From positions 20,796,691 to 20,860,690 of the forward strand of contig NC_092026.1 in the NCBI RefSeq assembly GCF_042242105.1: a DNA stretch of 64,000 bases, read 5' to 3'. Within the stretch, counting starts at the first letter, position 1. Each line of letters opens with the position of its first letter. Below the pieces are notes generated by a model, which was not told the origin of the DNA, searched no databases, and saw only the letters and a program-made list of their open reading frames with translations. The DNA comes from Pempheris klunzingeri (taxonomy: Eukaryota; Chordata; Actinopteri; Acropomatiformes; Pempheridae). A program made the translations under genes and the position numbers. This document shows positions 38,600-52,000 of this stretch, piece by piece.

Positions 38600-39370
38600 T
38601 TAAAACCAATACTGTCTACAGTGTCTGGGATCTATCCATCTGGTTATCTTGTGGAGAAAAATTAGATCTCTGGGTGCATAAATTGCTCCTTTTGCCAGCA
38701 CAGACGTGTCTGCAGTAACAGATGATGAGTCACTGTGATCCAGGGAGGGCGAAGAGTAAACACACCTGCTCCTCCTCAGTGAGTGTGTGAGTAAATAAAT
38801 AAAATAAGGAAAGAGAGAAGAAACCTCAGAGTATTTCTGACAGTGAATGACACGTTCCACTGACTCCACAACTTGACAATATTCACATAACTCTGTGGGA
38901 TGCTCGCCTATTAAAGGTAATGTTTTATTACTGTCCTACCCTCGGCCTTGTTAAAATGTTCTCTACTTGAGCGTTGGGATGATACTTTAGTACATTTTGA
39001 GCCGGTTTTGCTGAAGCATCTTCCATCCGTGCGCTGGTATCCACGTAATTGCTACCAATATATTCCTATTTTTAAATCTGTATATAATTCCACAAATCTC
39101 ATTTACTGTATCCTGCCTGCTGCGAGATGTCAGCGACTGCAATGACATTAATGCAGAACATAAATCTGTACAGAGAATAACCTTTTTAGTCTGCAACCCT
39201 TCCATCCACTGTAACGCTGCTGCGATTACCACCATCTCAGCCGTGATGGTCCGATGTTCCTCTTTGAACAGAACCTTGTCAGGATGGTACAGTAAAAGCA
39301 GAACCAGTCTTCTCTGCCTCAGGATCCACCAGTATATACTGGGACTGTGCTTGATTTGATGTTTTTAACC
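38600..39370 (-). mobile_element. Non-LTR retrotransposon relic with RNase H domain
   Basis: Read on the minus strand from about 39370, broken frames encode DPEAEKTGSAFTVPS, then FKEEHRTITAEMVVIAAAL, WMEGLQTKKVILCTDLCSA, LMSLQS and ITWIPAHG (39235-38987). This is the order of an RNase H fold (acidic D in 'CTD', the TAEM and W-PAH elements). Further on, ESVERVIHCQKYSEV (38869 downward) fits the 'ETVEHVLLHC..Y' C-terminal zinc-knuckle of the same kind of LINE. At least one frameshift near 39290 and stops mark it as dead. It lies between dnajb4 and gipc2. From 38240 to 38600 I see nothing else. Confidence 0.7.
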
Positions 39371-39399
39371 AAGACTGCAACATTTCCAAAATCATTAAG

Positions 39400-40021
39400 C
39401 ATGTGAATTTCCTCCAGTGCATATAAATCAGTTAATACTGAGGGAAATGTCTATGTTGGTGTTACTGACTTTATGAGATTTGCTTTAGAGGACACAACTA
39501 TTGATTTAATCCAGCAAGGCGAGCAATCTTACTTTCCTCTAAGTAATTGTTTTAACCTGCAGCCCCCTCCCTCCTCTGTGATGGTGCACAGGTGCACCGG
39601 GGCTGACCCTACCTACCTGCCGCACTCAGCCCGGGCTGGTCCCACTGCGCCTGCGTCCCGCTGCACGCTGGGAGACAAACAGAGCGGCTATTGTTAGCAG
39701 AGGACCAGCCAGCAGGTTGTGTCAGAGTTGATCCCAGCTCCTCTCACCACCACCACCACCACCACCACCTCCTACCTGCTGAATATTCACACCGTGTGTT
39801 CAGAGGCGGGGGTGAGAGTCAGGTCTAAAGGCGAGGAAGGGAAAAGTGACCGCGGAAGGAAGGAAGGAAGGAAGGAGGGAGGGAAGGAAAGCAGGAAGTA
39901 AATAAGGACGACTCGACCGCGGGGCTGCGAACTCAACAGGTTAGCTACTTCAATGTTATAGCAGCGGCTCGGACTCTTTACTCTTCACGGCGACAAAACA
40001 ATCAGGAAGACAGCAACAAAA
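39400..40021 (+). promoter_or_regulatory. gipc2: gipc2 promoter/5'UTR region with simple repeats
   Basis: GC-richer DNA leads to the ATG at 40022. It includes a (CAC)n tract at about 39744-39768 and a GGAAGGAAGG purine tract at 39855-39890, both in the likely 5'UTR. No TATA box stands out. The exact transcription start cannot be read from the sequence. Confidence 0.5.
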
Positions 40022-43000
40022 ATGCCGCTGGGACCATGGAGGAAGAAAAATAAGTCGACGAAGGAGCATTTGGTGGAAAACGAGGAGGTCGGCGGCGGAC
40101 ACGCAGGTGCGGGGAGCCAGAGCAAATCCACCGTGAACGGAGCGGGGCTCCCGCCTCCACCTGCCAACCTGCGGCCCAAACTGGTCTTCCACACGCAGCT
40201 GGCGCACGGAAGCCCCACCGGCAGGATCGAGGGATTCTCCAACGTCAAGGAGCTGTACGCCAAAATAGCAGAGGCGTTTAATATAAGTCCACCTGAGGTA
40301 AGGACTCACCTGGTGTCTGAAGGGAGAGAAGTCATGTGGAAGTGATTTAGTGGTGCGTTCAGGGGTCAGAAAGTTTTGGAGTGTTCACAGAGATACCCTT
40401 GTTTATCAGAGGTGGGAAACAACAAATTATTATTATTTATCATTATTATTATTTTTATTCTTTACACTTATTCTGTGCGTATGTACTTTTATGCACTTTA
40501 CTTTATAATTTTCTACATTTCAAAGGGGTAAATTGTACTTTTTACCCCACTACATTCATTAGACATTTGTGGCAGCTAGTTTCTTTTCAGATTAAGAAAA
40601 ATATATGATATTTATGTAATGGATTGTTAAAGATTAAACCCTAGTGGTTTGTCAGCAATTCCACCTAAAAATACAACATTTGCACTCAAAGGATGGTTTT
40701 ATAACTTTATTCAAATGATCAAGCTAAGAAAACAAAAAAAAAAGTACAAATAATGATGCAACTTTGTGTAGTGGATGTTAGTTTTCCTATTTCCAATCCT
40801 ATTAATCATGTCACAACCCCTCATGTTGAACTTGTGACTCTTGAACCACTGGACTAAACTACCTAACTGTATATAAAGTAATTAATATGAGCAGTTACAG
40901 TAAATAAAATGCTTCTTATCGATGCATCAGTATCAACAATCTAATACTAGAGCTACTGTTTTTGATACTTCAGTACATTTTGACTGTAATATTTAAATGC
41001 TTAAGTCATTTTTAAGAACATTCTTATTCATAATGGAGTCTCTTTACACTGAGGTAATGACACCTTTACCCAAAGAAACACTCCGTAATGCTTCTTCTGC
41101 CATTGTAAGATGAATATCTGCAGTAAAGGTTTGGGTTAACAGTTTTATAAGTGGCTTTTCTAAGAGATTAACCCTGAGGTGGCCATTAAAAGTCAACTTT
41201 GATTGTCTTTTGTTAGAGCTAGTTGGCGTTAAGACACGCCCTGCTGACTGCACACCTTGAACCCTGCAAGACAGAGGGAGATCGGTGTCTTATCTTCATT
41301 ACGCCGCCAGTCGATACCTGAGAAATTAATGTTGCGTCTATTTTTAGATACAGTTTTTTCATGAACATCTTCCATCAAATTCCTCGGAGAAGCAGGTGCA
41401 AAAGCTGCATGCCTGCGAGGAGGTCCTGTCAACAAAGGCAGACGGCTTAAGCTCTTCTTTTCAGAGGAAAGTGTGAGTGGCATGTTGGGCTTTTGTCAGG
41501 CTGAATATGACTAGATAGGCTGGCGGGGCAGCCTCTTATCAGCCTGGTGCGCTGCAGGAGCTGGAGACCCGGACTTCCTTCCGCTCTTGAAGCTCAGAGA
41601 CACAGTGGTTTCATTCAGCAAGTGCAATAATTGGAAAGGAATTTGTCTCAGTGGCATTGATACACAGTGAAGCACACAATACAGGACACCACATATAGAT
41701 GAAGGCGTGATGACTGAGGGCTGCGTCCCTGAAACTGGCCACAGTTTGTCTGCTTTGATGGTAGAAAATATCTCTAATGAGGCGCAAACTTTTTTTCTCT
41801 GAGTGGGACACCAGCCATTTTTCTGTGGGTATTTGTTCCATCACGTCTATCAATAACACTCATTAGGACTGTTCTGCCTCTGTCTAGACTTGTTTTAGTA
41901 CGTAAATTGCCTCATGGCATGTTCTTTTCCTAACAACAAGCACAGCACTACAGAGGAGCTAAAGAGATTTGGGATTTTAGCTGATTTTCAGCAGATTGAG
42001 CAGGCAGACCTGATTCAGTTTTCCATCCCTGCAAGCACCACTCTGCCAAAGTGTCTTTGAGCAAGACGCTGATCTGTTAGCAGCTCTAACAGTACAAGTC
42101 TGTAGCTGATCTCGACCTCTAACGCCCCTGCGAAGGGGGACAAGAGAGGGTCAGTACAACAGCAAGAATCACATTGGTGTTTATTGTTGTAGTTGCCACA
42201 TTAGGATAAAAATGTCCCCTGCTGTAATAATGCCTCAAAGCCTGCCAAGTTGGTAGCAAAAAATAATAATTTAATTAAAAAAAACATGTCAGTCTGTGCT
42301 GTTATGTTACACTGGCATTTCTATGGTGAAATGCAGAAAGTGTGTGTGTTACTGAGGATACAGGCCTATTTAGAGACGTGGCACAGATAGTTACACAAAG
42401 ACAAAGATGCAGACAGACAGACGGATGGAGTGTGATGTGATGATTTTAGTTGTCGGACTCCACAGTTTTTGCCACAGGAAGTCCCTCACGTCCGGCCCGG
42501 TGGGCATAGCCTCATATCTAACCAGATAAAAGTTGGCCCAGGCGCAGCCAGAGGCGTCCCAGAGGACCCAGGGGAGCAGCTCTGCCCAGGGCCTCCTCCC
42601 TCCATAAACACCACCGAACCTCACTGTGACTGTGGCGCCCGGGTTGACTGGACTTGACCCGCGTCACTCAGAACAAAAGATATACGCAGACATATCAGGT
42701 GTCAGATGAAAGTCTTGTTATTTCCACACAAGGGATAAGATAAGATAAGGGATGTTTAATGGATACCTGTAAGTAGAGCTTGGTACTGGTGCCAATATGA
42801 TCCCTGTTTGTTTTGCTACTGATTACCAAATTATTCTTTTTTTTTTTTCTTCCTCATCCTACTGAAAGGCATTTCTAATGTATTAAAACTGACATAAAGG
42901 GAGGAGTTACTGCAGGTTTGTTGTATTAGACTGCATTCGTTTCAGCGAAGTGTACCTAATAATAAACTGGAAATTTACTAGACAAAATGCATCTTTTCAG

Positions 43001-46000
43001 CGAATTGGTTTGAAGTTAAATTTCTTAATCAACACTTCTAGAGCTGCAAGGATTAGTTGATTAATCAAAATTAATAAAATCAGATTAATAGGAGTCATTT
43101 TTATTAAGCAAAACTGGCACTTATTCGCAGGTTTCAGCAACTCTTTGAGTTTTAGATTGTTGGTCGGACTAAATAAACATTTTGAAGACATAAACTTGGA
43201 CTCTGGGAAAATGTGGTTGGATGAGAGCATATGATAAATTGATCAAATGATTAAATACGGTTAATTGCTAATGAAAGTATTTGTTGCAGCTGCTGGGGAG
43301 TGTTTCAAACTCATGATACAGATGCCAATATGATTCCCAAGTTCGGGATCCTATACCACAACAATGATGCATTCAATGCCTCTCTGGAAGAATAAAAACT
43401 ACTTTTTTTTTTTTAAATTTAACAAGCTTTTAATATTTAATGATATAGTGTATAATAGCTTTAAATGTTGTAGCATGTGCAGCTGAAGAAAGATGTTCCT
43501 TAAATACAATTAGCACACCTATAAAATACCTGAAATACCTGATGAAGTGAATAAATAAACAAGGCTAAGAATGTGGCCCAGCAGCTCTCAATACTTAATA
43601 GTTTTTGATGCTCAAATGCTGTGGGCACATTTCTGTACTCCGCCCTACCTATTTAAGTATTTGGTGAAGGCTCCAGTGCTGGACATGTTATTCATTACAC
43701 AACTGTCAGCTGCTGTCTGCACTCAAAATGCGCTGAAAGGACAAATTTCCCGCTGAGCATCGGACATATTTTGAATGTGCCATCTGCTTCACCTCCCTTA
43801 TAGAGTAGACTTGAACCTTCACAGTGAAAAACTAAGTAGCTAAGCTGTAAATCTGGATTTGCATATTAAGACATCTCATAAACAGCTGTAAATGAGATTA
43901 AATATTAGCTTGAGACTTCCATATACACTTTTATATATGTTTATTTTGGCACAGACCAAAGAGGGTATAGCCTAAAATGGCTTTACATTAAACTTTCATT
44001 TTAAACCCTTTGTGTCCTTTTTAAATAGGATGTCAAACGTTCAGTCAAGTCATCATTGTGAGAATAAATAGGTTGTGTTTATATAAATGTTTTTCTGACT
44101 TAATTTCCTTCACCAAAATACATAAACGTGATCAAAACCTTTTCTCTCAGATGTTACACAGTCAGGCTTTGTGGTTGCTGAATTCAAACACTTGTTTGGA
44201 CGCCAATTCTGTAGCATTTTGATTAAAATACAGTTAACACAAACTATTACACCCACCGAGGAACTACTTTATCGTACAGCATTTTTAATTGAAAGTAAAT
44301 TGCAGGACAAAACAGTCGCTCACGTAGCCTCCCAGAGACCGAAGCTGTGTCTGTGTGACACCGAGGTTACATGAATGCTTGGCTGAGCCTGGTATGAATT
44401 ATATAATGAACAATTGTGTTGTCTTCCTTGTACTCATTTCCCCTGATAAGCAACACATTTCTTTCCAAACAGACATCACATTGCATTAAAGCATATCTGG
44501 GTTAGCATCTATTGTTGTGCCTTAATGAGACACAAGTCCTCGTGTTACACTAAAGCTTTAAAAGTTGCTTTATTTGGGAAGCAAGACTGGTGGAAAGGGA
44601 TTTGTGTGATTGAAATAACTGGCATCTCAAACATAAAAACAGCAAGTAGAGCACAGTAGACGCACATACTGATATGTGAACAGCGAACGAGACATGAATG
44701 TAAGGCTGCAGGCTTTAGATGAAGAACTGGATCTTTTTATGTGCTCGTTCTACTCAGGTCAAAGTCTGTTTATTATCCCTGCCAATGTAGAGTTTGAGGT
44801 GTGGCTCTGTGACTTTGCTTCTTGTCCACCTGTGGCAGTGAGCATGCTCACTAGAGAGCAAACAGATATTTGCGTACAGTTTGAATATGTGGGCTGCGAC
44901 ACGTACAAGCACACGTCTTGTTTTTGTTTTGCAAGCAGTCGTACTGGTAACCAGACATTTCCTAATCTGGTGGAGGGGGGCGGGGGATTAGGTGAAACAA
45001 TCTCATTTGATGGGGCTTGAGTCTGTTGTTTGTATTAGCCGGGCTCTTGCACTCATTTCATAGATGTGGTGAAAGCCATCTGAAGAAGAATTAGTGATTT
45101 ATCAATTTATCTTTTGGTATGTGGAGAATGTTAAGTGAGGGCTTTTCTCACCTATCACGTTGTGAGCACAAGAGACTGCTTACAAGAGCCAGAAATCCAT
45201 TTTGTACTGAAACAACACAATCCAGGACAACCGCTCAGCCACCTCTTCTACCTTCAGAGCAGGAAATGTCAAGTTTTTGTTCAAACTTTCTGAGTAGTGT
45301 TAATTTAACTATATGTTTATCAGGTAGTAGTCAGCAGGAGGTGTTGCACTGGATTACTTTATAATCCGGTGTACCCCTCGTGTTTGTGTGCTGAAGAGCT
45401 GACATAGTAAATGATAAAGCTGATTAATCAATTAGTTGCCAACTATTAAATTAACGTGTCAGACAGAATGGTTTAGCCAGAGGACTTTCACCCATGAGAA
45501 CCTGGTTCAAATTATGTGTGAGACCAACAGTAACTTGTAAACTTAGTTATATTTCAGCTTTATTATTATTATCAGTTTTTGGACCCAGCTTGTTAGGTAC
45601 CAAAACTATTTGGTTAGGTTTAGGTAAAGATCATGGTTTGGGTTAAAATGATAAGTCAAATGCAAATATAAAAGGCAGTACGCATTAAAACACAAATATC
45701 TTCTTTCCAGCGTACACAGTTGTTTACTTGTGTAGTAAATCATCCCAGTTACATTGTATTAGTGCCAGATTACCATTACAAATATCATCCTGCAGCATGA
45801 TTCCAGTCAACATGTGGTTACTGGTAATTGTGATTTTATTACACACGTGACGAGCAAATGGGCACTAGCTCTCCTTGTGTGACTGTCTAAGAACAACATG
45901 CCTGTGAGAAACTAATGTGGCGTTAACGAGGATTGTGTAAAGCTACAGAAACAGGCCCAAGGTGTGTGTGTGTGTGTGTGTGTGTTTGCTCACCGCTGAC

Positions 46001-49000
46001 TGGGCTGGATCTGGTTTTATAGGGATTTAAAGTGATTGTTTACCAGCAGCGACGCAGAGGAAAGAGTTATTACAGCACCTCAGCCAGCAGAACAACAACA
46101 GCAGGTTTTCAGAGGCGAGTTCAGGTTTCCATCGGTCCCTCTGAGGATCGATGATGATGACGGAGATGAAACAAAACAACCACAGATCAAAACAGAGAAC
46201 TAATATTATGTTGTCACCTGTGTGGGACGGCTGGGAGGACGTGTTTTATCAGCACATGCACACATTCAGTACTCAGTGCTCTGTCAGAAAGCAAGACTAC
46301 CAATTCACCAGGCTTACTCCAGTAATTCAGGCTCATTTTCATTAATTTCTGTTTCATGAAGGAGGTTTTAAACAAGTCTGACTGTAGTTACCGTGGAAAC
46401 CACTCCCACCACACTAACCAGGTCCTGGTCAGGTTAGTTAAGCTTCATTTCAGACTGATTGTTGTTAAAATCAATCTGACTGACTACTTAGTAACTAAAA
46501 CTGAAGTTTATCTTCAGTGCTACACTGTATACATGAGTCACAGTTTAAGTACTTTATTTTAAATTTAAAAAGAAATAAAAATTCTGCTATAAGATAAATG
46601 TCATGGCTGCAGACCTATTTAATGTTTTTTTTATTCTGTCGCATCTTTTGTATCTTGTACTTTAATTTTCAACAGTTACTATACAGAGAAACTCTTTTTG
46701 AGCCAACAATTAGTTCAGAGTTCTCTTCTTCTTTGTTTATTGCAGTGGTTTTGTTAGTTTTTATTCTTCTTTATATATACGGTGTGTGCTACTCGGTGGC
46801 TGTGAACATCAGTTTTGTCGTCGTGTATCTGTGTTTTCTTCATTGGTGTGATCAGTGCGTCACGACAAAACCCAGGATCATGTTGACCTCATGAAACAGA
46901 TTAATCCTGGTCGGGTTTGTCAGGCTCATTCAAGAATCGCTTCGCACAAAAACTCCTCGGTCGTCACTGTGAAGAATCTCACATCCGCAGTTGGGTAAAT
47001 GATTACACTGGCTTAAATGCTGATGAATGTGATATCCTGTGAAAATGGAGCCACACCACAACACGCACAGCTTACATCAGCGTTCCATGTTAACTACTAA
47101 ATGCAGCCAACACAGAAATAACAGTCGATGGAGACAGGAAATTATTATTCCATCGTTACGGATGAGTAATTCCCCACCATAAGCATGATGTTCTCCGTTT
47201 AATCTTTCGAACCCTCTTCTCTGCCATTAAAAGATCTGTTGAAGAGGATGTAAATGGACAGCGGTTCAGTTGCCAAAGAAACAGGTTTCCAAAGCTTTTT
47301 GTCAACACTGATTCAGTGCGGGACATAATTCATCTAGTCTTTACTTTCTTCAAACACAGGCAGAAGTGATCTCTGGATCTCTGAAATATCCGCCTACGTG
47401 TGTTCTCTACAAAGATTCAATACCAGTCAAACCAGTGTTATTAAAAGATTGTATTGTACCAGACAAATTGCTCTCATTTTTAGAGCAGGCTAACGATAAG
47501 CAATTAGATTATATTAGTTCTCCCTTGTAACAATAGTTATGTCACAGTGTGCACTGGTACAGTCAAAAGGAATTATTTGAAATGAATACACAGCTGCTCC
47601 TTTGGGTGCATGCAACAATTACTTTTTTGATTAGTTTAGAAAATGTCAGAAAATCCTCTTTTTAAAATTCTCCAAAGGCCAAATTAACATCATCAAAGGT
47701 TTTGTTTTGTCTGGGCAACAGTCCAAAACAGAAAGATAATTAATTGTGATGATCGCTTAATCAATTAATCGACTAGTTGTTTCAGCACTAGTTGTTAGGT
47801 CAAAAAGTACTGGATGTTGTCTTAATAACTAGAACATTTTACTTTTTTATCTAAAAAAAGCCAAATTGGAAGTGATATAACGTCATCTATTGCACTCCAC
47901 CATTAAAACAGTTTCTTATCTTATGTAGCAGATGGTGCAGCCCTGTGTCGTAGAATGACTAGCTAGTCTTGTACTTTGTGGTATGAATTGGGAATAGACA
48001 TGCAAAGTACAAACACCTCAGAATTGCTGTATATAAGTAAATGTGCTTAGTTTCATTCCACCACTGTGCTTCGATGAATTACTGTGAAGCAGAGCTGCAA
48101 CTATCAATCAATTAATCGATTAGTTGTCAACAATATTTTGATAATCAATTCATTGGTTTAAGTATATTATTATCTTTTTTTTAAAAAAAACATATTTTTT
48201 CGGGCCAATGAATGCTTTCTTTACTTCTGTGCCAGTAAAATGCATGTTTGGGTTTCGGACTTTTAACAGGACGTTTAACACTGGGAAGGAAACGTATGAT
48301 CTGATTAATCAGACAGATCCTGACTCGTCATTACTGGATTACACGTTAAACACTCACCTCATATATTAAATATTTGGCCTATATATTTATGTGATGTAAC
48401 ACCACAGCTTGTGTAAACATATACATCATGTATGTCGGGGGGGAGCTTTGATCCCAGCATGCACTGCAGGACTGGAGATGCTGACAAACTGCAAGAGGAA
48501 CACGTAACAAACCACCAAGTGTTTGTGGTTGACACTGCACACTCAACCAGTACTTGATATAATCAATGGATCAGAGATCTTTTTTTTTACACTGACAAGA
48601 ACAGAGTGTTTTGTCCATGATGACATTTTTACGGGTTGAGTGTGTCCTTATTAATATTTGTGTATTCATAGATTCTTCAGAGGGAGCATGAATAGATGTA
48701 ATTTTACTTAAACAAGGTAATTGAACTTTTTGTAGGAAAAACCATATCAGACACAAATTATTATTTGAAATATTATCAAAAAACACGTCTGCACCGCATC
48801 TCTGATATACTTCGGTGCTTGCATTGATGAATATTGGCCCCAAACGCAACTCAAAATCTGCTTTCTGTTTATTCTCCTCTTTTGAAAGCAGTGACCCATG
48901 AGTGGCTCTGCTCTGGGTGATGCTGAGCAGATTGCAGCGCCTCTCTCCTCTCACTTGCCCTCTCCTGTGCGGTTATCAAGGTTTTGGCCACTGTGGCGCA

Positions 49001-52000
49001 GGCAGTGGGAGGTGTAGTGTCTGTTGTTGTGAGTCAGGTCGTGAGAGGAGAGGCGGTCACTGAGGTGTGTGTGGCGCTGCTCGCTGCATCCCAGCTACAC
49101 CCGGTGGTGTGAGCACGTTGCGGCTGTCCGCCCAGCAGGAGGAGAGGAGTGCTGAGAGCTGCCTGCGTCGCAGAGGAGCAGCTTAATGTGGTCGGCAGCC
49201 TTGGTTACCGGGCGTAGGCGTCCGCTGCTGTTCCTCCTACTCACTGTTCGGTAATGCCCTGGCCTGGGGGGGGGGGGGGGGGGGCAAGACAAGACGGAGG
49301 TTCTGTTATGGAAAAAGAAAGGAAGAGAGCCATCAATGCAGCTACAGTACACCCCTCCCTTGCCTCAGGCGTCGCCTCCTCTTCACCTCCATACTCCCTT
49401 TCTCTCTTTGCCCTTCTCCTCCAGCGGCCTCCCTCCATTATAATCCCACTCTTTTATAGTCCGGTAACCCAAGGCAACGCATGAGGCCACGTCTGCTTGT
49501 GTGTGTGTGTGTGTGTGTGTGAACAGCGCCTGTTGGTACACAGGGGGGGGAAAAGGCCCAAACAGGCAGGCCTCACTGCCAGAGCCTGATTGGTGCACAA
49601 AGGGCATCCTCCTGATGACCCAGTACGAATCAGTCCATTTCTACCGTCGATCCCGGAAGTAGGCCACTAAATCCTGGCTCTGTATTTTTCAAAGCCCTAC
49701 TAGGAGGGTGATGTAGAACTTGCATACGGGCATGACTGAGTTATTTTAGTAAAAAAAAACAACCTTTTAAAGATTTTTTTTCCTGCATTTTATGCTGTAT
49801 TTGATATAACAGTCGAGGCAAGCGGAGTAGAGAGATGCTATGACATGCCACAAACAGAAGGTCAAGTAGAACTTATTAATGGCGCCATTGTCTGTGTAGG
49901 TGAGCTAAAGCGGAATAAATGATTCACATCCACCACCCCCCCCCTCCCTGGTTTCACCGTTCAGTCTCAAGTTAAAGCGCCGTTAAATCAGGCCACTTGT
50001 GTATCGTGTTCCTGGTGATCACATTTCCTCCTCCCTGACCTGCACAGACGTGGCAGGTGCAAGGTGTGAAGCCAGATTTCAACATTTCTGGCACAGGAGG
50101 AAAGGTAATTTTCCTGGGAACCAGATAAATATAAAACTGTGTAGATTCACAACTAAAACTGTCCGTACGCATAAGGACAGAAATGTGCAGACACATTATT
50201 TTGCAAATTTCTAAAGCTGCACATACACTGTGTTCCAAATTATTACGCATATGTTGTTTTTGTTCGTTTTTCCTAAATAGTCAATACAAATTACAGCCGG
50301 TACGAATTTTTAAGTCCTCAACAATTCACTGAGCTTAGAGGGTCACAGAGTGTCATCAGGAGGTTGGAACAGTGATACAGAGACTGGAAGAGTCACAGAA
50401 AGGAGAGGAGTGGACGTCCTTTGGCCACATCCCAATTTATTGAGACACCGAAAATGTTTTGTTGTGGTTTACCTACCACTGTTGTTAGATTTTCTTTCAC
50501 TAAATTGTTTAAGATGAAGAAATGACCAGTGCATGCTTCTACTTAAATGCCCTACTTTCATGATATAATATCACTGTAGCATTCACTTTTTACATTTTCC
50601 ATAAATTTCACCTGAAAGTCGAATATCCCTAACTTTTTGTGAGTATTGTATATTATAATCAGGATTTTATTAAACAAAACTTCAGATGATGACAACTGTA
50701 TTTTTTTTTAAATAACTCAAAATACAGTGTTCCAAATTATTATGCACAACAAAAACATCTTTACAGGTCAAGTTACATGTTAACATAGGAGCCCTTCTTG
50801 AATATCACCTTCACAACTCTCCCATCCATTGAACTTGTGAGTCCATGTATACTTTCTGTCTGGATTTCATTTAATTATGCCAGAATCGAAATACAGCTTT
50901 ATGCACAACTGCAAGCCTCTGAAGGATCCTGCGTCCAGAGGCACCAGCAGCTTCAAGTACCTGTTTGCTGCTCAGCAGTGGCTTTTTAACAGCTGCTGTC
51001 TTAATACGATGTATTTGCTTGACAGAAATCTTCCTCAATGCACCTTTATCTGAACGAACCCGTCTGCACTCTGAATCACACACATATCTTCTCACAGTAC
51101 GATGATCTCTCTTAAGCTTTCGTGAAAATTTCCAGTGTTTTCATACCTTTTGCAAGGCATTGCAATATTTCACTCTTTTCATCTGTATTGTAGCAGATTT
51201 ACTACACGTCATTTGTTTTACAAATACAACGGGCCTGTCTTTTTCCTTATTGTGATTTGGTATAGCTCACTTTTGGGATGTTAAGACAGAATTTCTTTCT
51301 TTCTTTATATACGTTTTCAAGCGTAGGTGAACCAGATTTTGACATAGGTTGATGATCTGACACTATGTTAATGTCATTTATTGAATTGTTAATTGTTCTT
51401 TGGATGTTTATCACTGGGGGCGTTTTGGATGGTTAGGGTTGGCTTGTCTGCCTATTGGTGTGCATGATGTATAAATATGGGTGTGGTTTCTGCTTTTCAA
51501 ACATGTTGACCAGACAAAGATCCAAAGCAGGATTGAAACGTCGTCCGTATCAAAGTTTCAGTATAAATCTTTAGTGGCGTGGAGCTAGTGAGCGTTCTTT
51601 CATTGATGCTGTTTACTGATAGCCTTGCACCTACGCGACGTGAGTACAATTGCTCTTCAAAGACGAGAGAGTGCAATTGAAGCGATTATGCAACAGCACG
51701 AGAACAGCTGCCATTACCTGCGACCATTACACACGGCTGTCTGTGGCGTTTTATAGCCACATCACTTGTTCATCACGTGTACCTGCACACCATCATCCCA
51801 GTAATATCTAAGTGATCATTGTTAAATGTTGGAAAGATGATGAATGATTATGATTGAAAAAGACTTTCCAAAGAGCTTCGCAATTCAGGATGAAATGTGA
51901 ATATCATTAACAGGGAACTGTATGAATGCGTACGTATCGTTTAATACATCTGGCCCCTGGTCCGGCCTCAGGACTTCAGACCGCCCTGTAAGACCTCATG

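Noticed and set aside
44676-45020. 114-aa plus-strand open frame in gipc2 intron 1
   Set aside because: No family recognised and no splice or promoter context; likely chance.
46590-46894. 98-aa hydrophobic open frame
   Set aside because: T-rich intron sequence yields Phe/Leu/Val runs by chance; no conserved motif seen.
48571-48954. 127-aa minus-strand open frame in gipc2 intron 1
   Set aside because: No recognisable domain, no splice context and mixed composition; long enough to note but not supported as a gene.
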